Source: JAJZSS01 sp964463505
GTDB taxonomy: Bacteria > Chloroflexota > Anaerolineae > Anaerolineales > UBA4823
Assembly: GCA_964463505.1 (NCBI GenBank)
Contig: CAYXDC010000004.1
Span: 30,897-94,896 of the forward strand
DNA length: 64,000 bases
Direction of reading: 5' to 3'
Shown here: positions 42,175 through 49,733 of the stretch, piece after piece
How the letters are laid out: every line of letters starts with the position of its first letter
How positions within the stretch are numbered: position 1 is the stretch's first letter
Notes under the pieces: generated by a model
Seen by the model: the letters and a program-made list of their open reading frames with translations, nothing else
What the model was told of the DNA's origin: nothing
Database searches by the model: none
Made by a program: the position numbers and the translations under genes

Positions 42175-43923
42175 ATGACAGAACAAGTGCTCGCTCCAAA
42201 CTCTGAACTAACCACTCACTTCCCCGAGGCCGTAAGCGCAGATACACGCAAGGGCTATGAAGGCTTTCTGGTCAACCCGGCAAATCTTATCGAAGTCGCC
42301 ACTTTTGCCCGCGATCAGCTTGGCTACGACTATCTTTCGTCGGTTACTGGTGTAGATTATCTCCCCGACAACTTGCTCGAAGTGGTGTATCACCTGTACC
42401 AGACGACCGGCGGGAGCGGTCTGGTGATTAAGACCCAGACGCCGCGTGACAATGCAGTTGTGCCGTCGCTGGTCCCAGTCTATCCAGGAGCCGACCTGCA
42501 AGAACGCGAAGCCTGGGATCTGCTAGGCATCCGCTTTGAAGGCCATCCCGATCTACGCCGCATCTTGATGTGGGAAGGCTTTGAGGGCCACCCGCTGCGC
42601 AAAGATTGGCAAGAAGCCTACTACGAAGAAGATGGCAAACCCTTTAAAAGCCGCTGGCCTGAAGGTAAAGTCCGCCGGGCAGAAGAAAAAAATCCTTTTT
42701 ATAAAAATGTCAGTTATCCTGCGGGGTTCAACCCCGACACCTGGATGCCCGATGGTGATGCGGCGCTGTATGCCAGCCTGAATCGGGTTAAAGCTCAATA
42801 TGAAGCCCAAGCCGGCGGAATGGATACCGATCTGATCGTCGTCAATATGGGCCCCCAGCACCCTTCTACACACGGAGTATTTCGTTTCGTGGTAGCCCTG
42901 GATGGCGAGATCATCGCTGCCTTAAAACCGGTGATGGGTTATCTGCACCGCAACCACGAAAAAATTGGCGAGCGCAATACCTTCCTGATGAATATGCCCT
43001 TCACGGATCGCCTGGATTATCTCTCATCATTAAGCAATAACTTCGGCTATGCGCTGGCAGTGGAAAAATTGATGGGCGTCAAACCTCCCGAGCGCGCTGA
43101 ATACCTACGCGTGATCATGGCGGAATTTACCCGGATCAGCAACCATCTCATGGCGATTGGCGCATTGCTGAACGATCTGGGCGCATATTTCACCCCCATG
43201 TTGTATGCGCTGGCAGAACGCGAGCTGATCCTGGATATCTTTGAAGCAGCCACCGGCTCCCGTATGATGTGCAATTACTTCCGCTTCGGCGGCGTCGCTC
43301 GCGATTTACCTGCAGGCGTTTTCGAAAAAATGCATGATCTGGCTTTTGAGCGCCTGCCCAAGCGCATTGACGAGATAGATTTATTCCTGACCAACAACGA
43401 AATCGTGCGCTCGCGCGGGCAGGGAATAGGTGTGCTCACCCCTGAACAGGCCATCGCTTACTCGGCGGCTGGACCTGTGCTGCGCGCTTCGGGCGTACCC
43501 TATGATGTACGCCGGGCAGATCCTTACAGCATCTACGAGCGCTTTGAATTTGACGTCGCCGTGCGCTATCATGGTGATATTTACGATCGCTATATGATCC
43601 GGCTGGATGAGATCCGCCAGAGTATCCGCATCTTACAGCAAGCGCTGCGTGATCTACCCGAAGGACCCATCCAGGAAGGCAAACCACAATATCAGGTGCG
43701 CGTCCCTGCTGGCGAAGCCTACGGGCGGGTAGAAGGACCGAAAGGTGAGCTGGGCTTCTATATTGTTTCTAATGGGAAGCCAAATCCCTGGCGCTATCAT
43801 GTGCGGGCGCCTTCGTTCATCAATCTGTCCGGCTTTGAAAAGATGTGCACTGGCAATAAAGTTGCTGATACAGTCGCCATCCTGGGTTCAATCGACATCG
43901 TCCTGGGTGAAACAGACCGCTAG
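42175..43923 (+). CDS. nuoCD: NADH-quinone oxidoreductase fused subunit C/D
   Basis: 582 residues. Residues 1-180 are NuoC (ATFARDQLGYDYLSSVTGVD, DLLGIRFEGHPDLRRILM). Residues 195-582 are NuoD (NMGPQHPSTHGVFRFVVALD, GYLHRNHEKIGE, TRISNHLMAIGALLNDLGA), which with NuoB forms the quinone site. C-D fusion is also known in E. coli and others but is not universal. AGGA-like purines (GGTGGAGAAA) precede the ATG. Co-transcribed with nuoB (29-nt gap). Confidence 0.95.
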   Translation: MTEQVLAPNSELTTHFPEAVSADTRKGYEGFLVNPANLIEVATFARDQLGYDYLSSVTGVDYLPDNLLEVVYHLYQTTGGSGLVIKTQTPRDNAVVPSLVPVYPGADLQEREAWDLLGIRFEGHPDLRRILMWEGFEGHPLRKDWQEAYYEEDGKPFKSRWPEGKVRRAEEKNPFYKNVSYPAGFNPDTWMPDGDAALYASLNRVKAQYEAQAGGMDTDLIVVNMGPQHPSTHGVFRFVVALDGEIIAALKPVMGYLHRNHEKIGERNTFLMNMPFTDRLDYLSSLSNNFGYALAVEKLMGVKPPERAEYLRVIMAEFTRISNHLMAIGALLNDLGAYFTPMLYALAERELILDIFEAATGSRMMCNYFRFGGVARDLPAGVFEKMHDLAFERLPKRIDEIDLFLTNNEIVRSRGQGIGVLTPEQAIAYSAAGPVLRASGVPYDVRRADPYSIYERFEFDVAVRYHGDIYDRYMIRLDEIRQSIRILQQALRDLPEGPIQEGKPQYQVRVPAGEAYGRVEGPKGELGFYIVSNGKPNPWRYHVRAPSFINLSGFEKMCTGNKVADTVAILGSIDIVLGETDR

Positions 43924-43953
43924 CGAGAGCGGCTGGAAAACGGAGAAGTAAAC

Positions 43954-44580
43954 ATGGATGGACAAGGTATTCTCAAAGGTCTAGGTGTTACTCTAAAACG
44001 GTTTGTCAACACCTATGTGGATGATATACGTTGGTGGGGTAGACGCTACTACACGACAGAAGGAATTGCCCACCGAAGCAGTAAAGATGCCATCGGTATC
44101 TTTACGGTACAATATCCGGAAGAAAAGCTGCCTGTACCGGAAGAGTTCCGCTTCGTACCTTTCCTCGTCTATGAAATTGACGAGGATGGCAAACATCACG
44201 ACCGCTGTACCTCGTGCGGCATCTGTGCTAAAGTCTGTCCGCCGCAGTGCATCTGGATCGTGCGTACCAACGACCCCAATACAGGACGTCCGATCCCTGA
44301 GCCGGCGGAGTTTTACATTGATATCGATGTGTGTATGAACTGCGGTTTGTGCGCAGAATATTGCCCCTTCGATGCAATTAAGATGGATCATGACTATGAG
44401 TTGTCGGTCTATAACCGGCATGAGAAGAACATCTTCAATAAAGACAAACTATCCAAACCAGAAAGCTATTATGCTTCGATCCGCCCAGCGAATTACGCCC
44501 GCGAAGAGCAGGCCAAGGCGGAAGCTGAGGCGGCTAAAGCTGCTCGAAAGGCAAAATCTGCTGAAGGCGCTGGTAACTAA
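43954..44580 (+). CDS. nuoI: NADH-quinone oxidoreductase subunit I, 2x[4Fe-4S] ferredoxin type
   Basis: 208 residues. Two cluster motifs are complete: CTSCGICAKVCPPQC and CMNCGLCAEYCPFDAI, the N6a/N6b sites that pass electrons to N2. The N-terminal KGLGVTLKRFV amphipathic helix is typical of NuoI; the Ala/Lys/Glu-rich C-terminal tail is an extension. It completes the hydrogenase-like connecting module NuoB-CD-I. No NADH-binding (EFG) or membrane (A,H,J-N) subunit is in the window. Confidence 0.94.
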   Translation: MDGQGILKGLGVTLKRFVNTYVDDIRWWGRRYYTTEGIAHRSSKDAIGIFTVQYPEEKLPVPEEFRFVPFLVYEIDEDGKHHDRCTSCGICAKVCPPQCIWIVRTNDPNTGRPIPEPAEFYIDIDVCMNCGLCAEYCPFDAIKMDHDYELSVYNRHEKNIFNKDKLSKPESYYASIRPANYAREEQAKAEAEAAKAARKAKSAEGAGN

Positions 44581-44598
44581 ATCTTTGAAAGGTATAGC

Positions 44599-45684
44599 AT
44601 GACTGATCACAATCAAACCAGCCAGGAAGCGATCCTGGCAGCCCTGAGCAAGGTTCAAGAACCAGAACTCCACAAGGACCTGGTTACTTTGAATATGATC
44701 CAGGATTTAACCATAGACAACGGTAAAGTTAGCTTTACGGTTATGCTCACGACCCCTGCCTGCCCATTAAAAAGCCGTATCGAGCGAGAAGCACGCGAGG
44801 CGGTGATGAGTGTGCCAGGCGTTACCCAGGTAGACATCAAGATGGATGCCAACGTGCCCAGTGACGGGCGTTCGCGCGGCTTATTGGACCTGCCGATCCG
44901 CAATGCCATCGCAGTAGGGTCGGGTAAAGGCGGCGTGGGCAAGAGCACCGTGGCAGTCAATGTAGCAGTTGTGCTGGCACAGAGCGGGGCGCGCGTTGGC
45001 CTGCTGGATGCCGATATCTATGGACCGAATGTGCCCACAATGATGGGTGTGGATCACCTGCCGCAACCCAAGGATCAAAAACTAATACCCGCCGAGGCGT
45101 ATGGTGTAAAAATCATGTCGATCGGCTTTCTGGTAAAACCTGACCAGCCCCTGATCTGGCGTGGACCGATGTTACATTCTGCCATCCGCCAGTTCCTGAC
45201 CGATGTGGCCTGGGGCGAGCTGGATTACCTGATTGTTGATCTGCCACCTGGCACCGGTGACGCGGCTTTGAGCCTGGCGCAATCACTGCCACTCAGTGGT
45301 AGTGTCATTGTCACACTACCCCAGCAAGTATCCCTGGAAGATGCGCGGCGTGGCCTGGAGATGTTCCGGCAGCTGGAAATATCTGTCCTCGGTGTCGTCG
45401 AGAACATGAGCTTCCTGGAATTGCCCGACGGCACGCGCATGGACATCTTTGGCGGTGGCGGTGGTCAAAAACTCGCCGACCAGGCGGGCGTACCCTATAT
45501 TGGTGGAATTCCAATCGATCCCATCGTTCGCGCCGGTGGCGATAACGGTGTTCCAGTCGTCGTCAGCTACCCCGATTCACCAGTTTCAAAAGCTCTGCGA
45601 GCCATAGCCGAGGACATCGCTGCCAAGATCAGCGTGGCGGCCATGAATCAGGGTAACTTTATACCAATCAATCTGATTGGCTAA
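44599..45684 (+). CDS. mrp: Mrp/ApbC-type Fe-S carrier ATPase lacking the CxxC
   Basis: 361 residues. Residues 8-85 are a MIP18 (DUF59) domain with its conserved Cys55 (TTPACPL). The Mrp ATPase follows: Walker A GSGKGGVGKST (107-117), the DADIYGPN segment and LIVDLPPGTGD. At the place where Mrp/NBP35 proteins normally carry the cluster-binding C-x-x-C, this protein reads ENMSFLELPDGTRMDIFG, without cysteine. Homologues (Ind1/NUBPL) are complex I assembly factors, which fits its position 18 nt after nuoI. A hairpin separates it from ricT. Confidence 0.92.
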   Translation: MTDHNQTSQEAILAALSKVQEPELHKDLVTLNMIQDLTIDNGKVSFTVMLTTPACPLKSRIEREAREAVMSVPGVTQVDIKMDANVPSDGRSRGLLDLPIRNAIAVGSGKGGVGKSTVAVNVAVVLAQSGARVGLLDADIYGPNVPTMMGVDHLPQPKDQKLIPAEAYGVKIMSIGFLVKPDQPLIWRGPMLHSAIRQFLTDVAWGELDYLIVDLPPGTGDAALSLAQSLPLSGSVIVTLPQQVSLEDARRGLEMFRQLEISVLGVVENMSFLELPDGTRMDIFGGGGGQKLADQAGVPYIGGIPIDPIVRAGGDNGVPVVVSYPDSPVSKALRAIAEDIAAKISVAAMNQGNFIPINLIG

Positions 45685-45703
45685 ACCGTATCAGGACTGT
45701 CTG

Positions 45704-45731
45704 GCCAGGTGGGGTAGTATTCTCACCTGGC
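45704..45731 (+). other. Stem-loop between mrp and ricT
   Basis: GCCAGGTG (45704-45711) and CACCTGGC (45724-45731) form an 8-bp stem with a 12-nt loop, followed by TGGCTGCTTTAT. It may be a partial terminator of the nuo operon. Confidence 0.5.
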
Positions 45732-45749
45732 TGGCTGCTTTATAAGCTT

Positions 45750-46811
45750 ATGTCACAACCATTTATTGTCGGTATTCGTTTTCAAAAAACGGGTAAGGTT
45801 TATCATTTTGATGCCAGCCAGCAGGGAGATCTGATGGTTGGCGATTATGCGGTTGTAGATACCGCGCGCGGTCGCCAGCTAGGCGAAATTGTGCAGATTG
45901 TCGCCGACCCCAGCCCACCCCCAGAAGGCACATGGAAAGCCATCAGCCGGCGAGCTACGCCGCGCGACCTGGTGCTGCGCCAGTTATGGCAAAAGAAAGA
46001 GCTGGAGGCCATGATCAACTGCCGCGCCCGCCTGGCCGAGCTGCGCTTGCCAGGCGTCAAAATCGTGGCAGCAGAATTTTCCTTTGATGGTTCAGCACTT
46101 TCGTTTTTATACAGTACCGAAGCTGAAGGAAAAATCGATCTACGCGATCTACGGCGGGTTATGCAGCGGATGTACCCGCGCACTCGGGTCGAGATGCGGC
46201 AAATTGGCCCGCGCGATGTGGCCAAAATCCTGGGGGGCATGGGCGCATGTGGGCTGGATAACCGTTGTTGCTCGATGTTCCTCACTGATTTCAGCCCGAT
46301 TTCGATCAAAATGGCCAAGGAGCAGGGTATCTCGCTTTCACCAACCGAGATCACAGGCATGTGTGGGCGCTTACGTTGCTGTTTGGTGTATGAATACGAA
46401 CAGTATGTAGAAGCCCGTAAAACCTTACCGAAGCGAAATAAACGTGTGATCACCCCCCTGGGTGAAGGTAAGGTAAACGACGTTCTGCCCCTCAAGCAAA
46501 CTGTTTTAGTATATTTAGATACCGGCGTTGTACAGGAGTTTCCGGCGCATGAGCTCCAACCTTGGGATGAGCTGGAAGCTTTACGCCGTAAATCACAAGA
46601 ACCCTGTGACCGGCACGAAGGTGGTGGATGCTCATGTGGAAAATCGGCCAGCTCCACTGGAGAGGAAGAAATCGAAGACGAAGATTCCAGCGAACCGGGC
46701 TCTGATGCAACGCAATCTCCTGACCTAAGCTCAGACGCTCGTCAGGCTGAGCAATCACAGCGCTCTTCTCGTAAATCTCGGCGGAAGAATCGCCGCAATC
46801 GCCCATCCTGA
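45750..46811 (+). CDS. ricT: PSP1-domain protein, RicT/YaaT-like
   Basis: 353 residues. The PSP1 domain covers about 5-265, with the cysteine sets GACGLDNRCCSMF and MCGRLRCCLVYEYEQY. In Bacillus RicT partners RicA and RicF in an Fe-S-containing complex that affects RNase Y-dependent mRNA maturation; no partner genes are visible here. A C-terminal extra Cys cluster (CDRHEGGGCSCGK) and a low-complexity tail ending in basic residues (RKSRRKNRRN) are additions that may bind RNA. The promoter of its own is unclear; it starts 66 nt after mrp. Confidence 0.9.
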   Translation: MSQPFIVGIRFQKTGKVYHFDASQQGDLMVGDYAVVDTARGRQLGEIVQIVADPSPPPEGTWKAISRRATPRDLVLRQLWQKKELEAMINCRARLAELRLPGVKIVAAEFSFDGSALSFLYSTEAEGKIDLRDLRRVMQRMYPRTRVEMRQIGPRDVAKILGGMGACGLDNRCCSMFLTDFSPISIKMAKEQGISLSPTEITGMCGRLRCCLVYEYEQYVEARKTLPKRNKRVITPLGEGKVNDVLPLKQTVLVYLDTGVVQEFPAHELQPWDELEALRRKSQEPCDRHEGGGCSCGKSASSTGEEEIEDEDSSEPGSDATQSPDLSSDARQAEQSQRSSRKSRRKNRRNRPS

Positions 46812-46812
46812 A

Positions 46813-47607
46813 ATGTCATCCATCCAGAAAACCACTGTCCAAACTCAGCCCATAGAAGAGGCTCAAGAGGCCACCACGCATCCTTTAGATGCGCCGGATG
46901 CATGGGATACCCGTCAAAAAATCCTGGTGATCCTGGCGCATCCTGATGACCCAGAATTCTTTTGTGGCGCCAGCATCGCACGGTGGACGAAAGCCGGTCA
47001 TGAGGTTGTTTATTGGCTGCTCACCTGTGGCGACAAAGGCACCAGCGATCGAACGCTCAACTCTGATGAATTATGCTGCTTACGCCAGGACGAACAACGC
47101 GCTGCAGCAGCCCGGCTGGGTGTGAATGAAGTGCATTTTCTCGGCCATCCAGATGGATATCTGGTCCCGGATCTATCCTTGCGCAAGGAAGTGACCCGCA
47201 TTATCCGCCAGGTGCAGCCAGATGTCCTGGTCACTTGTGATCCTACAACCTTATATGTCGGCGAAAACCGCTTGAATCATCCAGATCACCGTGCATGCGG
47301 GCAGGTTGTTTTGGATGCAGTGTTTCCTGCCGCGCGTGATCATTTGAACTTCATCGAATTATGGCGCGATGAACACCTGGAGCCACATAACGTGCGCGAA
47401 GTGTGGATCAGTGGCAGCCTTCAGCCAACGGTTCGACTTGACGTAACCGAGCAATGGGACACCAAAATCAAGGCATTGTGGGAACATCGCAGCCAGATCG
47501 GCGACCCAGCCCGATTGGAGGAGCGTATCCGCAGCCGGCTGGTACCAGGCGCCAGCCTGGAAAACCCCCGCTATGAAGAAGCATTTCGGCGCATCATTTT
47601 TGATTGA
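46813..47607 (+). CDS. PIG-L/LmbE-family deacetylase
   Basis: 264 residues. The zinc-binding motif AHPDDPEF (42-49) and the second motif NHPDHRACG identify the family, which removes N-acetyl groups from GlcNAc-type substrates (for example in bacillithiol or mycothiol synthesis). A ~30-residue polar N-terminal extension precedes the domain. It begins one base after the ricT TGA and probably depends on translational coupling, as no ribosome site is visible. The substrate is not known. Confidence 0.9.
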   Translation: MSSIQKTTVQTQPIEEAQEATTHPLDAPDAWDTRQKILVILAHPDDPEFFCGASIARWTKAGHEVVYWLLTCGDKGTSDRTLNSDELCCLRQDEQRAAAARLGVNEVHFLGHPDGYLVPDLSLRKEVTRIIRQVQPDVLVTCDPTTLYVGENRLNHPDHRACGQVVLDAVFPAARDHLNFIELWRDEHLEPHNVREVWISGSLQPTVRLDVTEQWDTKIKALWEHRSQIGDPARLEERIRSRLVPGASLENPRYEEAFRRIIFD

Positions 47608-47643
47608 AATAGAGCGAATGCAGGTCAGGGGAAATCGGCAGAA

Positions 47644-48825
47644 ATGATCAATTTTCAAGCAGAAGCTCAGGCTGAGTTCGAGCACACGCGTTCCCTCCGG
47701 CGAGACTTTCACCAACATCCAGAATTGGGATTCCAGGAGTTTCGTACAGCCGGTATTGTGGCACGCGAATTGAGTACACTGGGATTAGAAATTGCTACTG
47801 GCATTGCAGAAACTGGCGTGGTAGCGCTGATTGAAGGCACTCAGCCTGGACCGGTGCTCCTGTTGCGCTTTGACATGGACGCCTTGCCAGTGGAAGAACA
47901 AACCGGGGTCGAATACAGCTCCCAAACTCCAGGAGTCATGCACGCCTGTGGGCACGATGGGCATACAGCGATCGGCTTGACTGTCGCCCGTTTGCTGCAG
48001 CGTCATCGCCAGGAATTAGCCGGCACCGTAAAGCTGGTTTTCCAGCCTGCTGAAGAGGGTCTGGGCGGTGCAGAACGCATGGTGGCAGAAGGTGTATTGG
48101 ATAGCCCACGCCCTAATCTGTGCCTGGCATTACATTTATGGAATGAACTGCCAATTGGCACATTCGCCTTTACCCCCGGACCTTTTTTAGCCGCCTCTGA
48201 GACATTTTACATCACACTGCATGGGCGCGGTGGGCATGGCGCCATGCCCCATCTCACAGTAGACCCGGTCATTAGCGCTGCACAATTGATCACTGGCTTG
48301 CAGAGCATCGTCTCACGCCAGGTCAATCCGCTTGATTCGGCTGTGATCAGTGTCACCAGCATTCACGCCGGGCATACCTTCAATGTGATCCCCAATCAGG
48401 TCGCTTTACAAGGCACAATCCGCACCTTCCGCCCAGAGGTACGCCAGTTCATCCTGGAACGTTTTCGTGATCTTACCCTATCATTGGCTGTGGCAATGGG
48501 GTGTGAAGCAGAAATCGATCTGAAATCAATCACACCGGCAGTCGTCAACGATCCTGACCTCACCCAACAGGCTCACCAGATAGCGCGAGCCACTTTCCCC
48601 GAGCATGAGATCCTGACCAATTATCAAACCACAGTCTCGGAGGATATGGCATTCATGATGCAAGTTATCCCCGGCTGTTATTTCTTTGTGGGATCTCAGA
48701 ATGCAGCCCTTGGACTGAATGCCACCCACCATCACCCGCGTTTTAATTTTGACGAGCAAGCACTCATGCAAGCCAGCGCTGTTATGAGCGCAACAGCCGC
48801 TCAGCTTCTGCAACGCAATGCTTAG
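47644..48825 (+). CDS. M20 family amidohydrolase
   Basis: 393 residues. Metal and catalytic motifs of the M20D group are complete: RRDFHQHPELGFQE, RFDMDALPV, HACGHDGHTA, FQPAEEGLGGAERM and, at the C-terminus, HHPRFNFDEQAL. The dimerisation lid (residues 180-300) includes GRGGHGAMPH. Members hydrolyse hippurate, N-acetyl or indole-acetyl amino acids. It lies 36 nt after the PIG-L gene. No signal peptide. Confidence 0.92.
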   Translation: MINFQAEAQAEFEHTRSLRRDFHQHPELGFQEFRTAGIVARELSTLGLEIATGIAETGVVALIEGTQPGPVLLLRFDMDALPVEEQTGVEYSSQTPGVMHACGHDGHTAIGLTVARLLQRHRQELAGTVKLVFQPAEEGLGGAERMVAEGVLDSPRPNLCLALHLWNELPIGTFAFTPGPFLAASETFYITLHGRGGHGAMPHLTVDPVISAAQLITGLQSIVSRQVNPLDSAVISVTSIHAGHTFNVIPNQVALQGTIRTFRPEVRQFILERFRDLTLSLAVAMGCEAEIDLKSITPAVVNDPDLTQQAHQIARATFPEHEILTNYQTTVSEDMAFMMQVIPGCYFFVGSQNAALGLNATHHHPRFNFDEQALMQASAVMSATAAQLLQRNA

Positions 48826-48826
48826 C

Positions 48827-48855
48827 TTGACGCACACAAGTGCGAGTGTTAAAAT
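48827..48855 (+). promoter_or_regulatory. Sigma-70-type promoter of the GntR gene
   Basis: TTGACG (48827-48832) and TAAAAT (48850-48855) are 17 nt apart and begin right after the M20 stop. Start expected near 48862, giving a 70-nt leader. Confidence 0.65.
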
Positions 48856-48931
48856 GGGATAAATTATATGAATAATCCGATTAATAAAACTTACGCTTCC
48901 AGATTTTGTCCCTAGCGACAGGATTACGCCT

Positions 48932-49654
48932 ATGCCACAACGAACTTTTTCTTCCGAATTCCTTCAGTATCTGGCATCCAGCCGGTTGCATGTTGCCGAG
49001 CCTGGCGAGGTAAATCAGCTACCATCACTGAACGACATCTCCAAAGAACTACGCATCAGCGTGGCACGTTTGAGAGAACAACTTGAAGTGGCCGAAGCAC
49101 TGGGGCTGGTCGAGGTCCGGCCGCGTACAGGCATCCGCCGTCTACCCTACCAGTTCACCCCGGCAGTGACCCAGAGCTTGAGTTATGCAATTGAATTGGA
49201 TACCGCGAATTTCGATGCCTTCTCTGATTTGAGAAATAAGGTAGAAACGGCATATTGGGATCAGGCAGTGCGTTGTTTGACACCTGATGATCATGCAACA
49301 CTTAGGGATTTAATTAATCGAGCATGGGCGAAATTACGTGGAGAGCCAATCCAAATTCCCCACGAAGAGCACCGTATGCTTCACCTGACGATCTATGCGC
49401 GCCTTAACAATCCTTTTGTCCAGGGAATTTTGGAAGCTTATTGGGAAGCTTATGAAGCGGTTGGATTAAATGTCTATGCAGACTATGGATATCTACAGCA
49501 GGTATGGCGTTATCACCAACAAATTGTAGATGCAATCGTAGGCAGCAACTTTCAATCGGGATATAAGGCCTTAGTCGAACACATAGAACTACTTTACCAT
49601 CGCCCGTCCACAAATGGTAAGTCCGATCGAAAAGAGTACCATCGCATAAGATAA
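48932..49654 (+). CDS. GntR-family regulator (FadR/FCD type)
   Basis: 240 residues. The N-terminal winged helix reads LPSLNDISKELRISVARLRE and LEVAEALGLVEVRPRTGIRR; the helical FCD ligand domain covers about 85-220, with the conserved HRMLHLTIYARLNNP segment. FCD regulators respond to small carboxylates. It ends 79 nt before korA on the same strand, and a palindrome lies in that gap, so it is the natural candidate regulator of the 2-oxoacid:ferredoxin oxidoreductase. Confidence 0.88.
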   Translation: MPQRTFSSEFLQYLASSRLHVAEPGEVNQLPSLNDISKELRISVARLREQLEVAEALGLVEVRPRTGIRRLPYQFTPAVTQSLSYAIELDTANFDAFSDLRNKVETAYWDQAVRCLTPDDHATLRDLINRAWAKLRGEPIQIPHEEHRMLHLTIYARLNNPFVQGILEAYWEAYEAVGLNVYADYGYLQQVWRYHQQIVDAIVGSNFQSGYKALVEHIELLYHRPSTNGKSDRKEYHRIR

Positions 49655-49702
49655 GACTGGAAATCTATCGCATAACCTGAGGATTACTACAAAAGCTGGT
49701 TA

Positions 49703-49724
49703 TTGATCGATCATAATAGATCAA
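49703..49724. promoter_or_regulatory. Candidate operator upstream of korAB
   Basis: TGATCGATCA (49704-49713) is a perfect palindrome, and TTGATC (49703-49708) is also an inverted partner of GATCAA (49719-49724). It overlaps the region just ahead of the AAGGAGAG ribosome site. Binding by the adjacent GntR protein is plausible but unproven. Confidence 0.5.
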
Positions 49725-49733
49725 GGAGAGAAA

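Noticed and set aside
45845..46657. 270-codon frame antisense to ricT
   Set aside because: A shadow frame; Ser/Arg-rich composition is typical of antisense translation.
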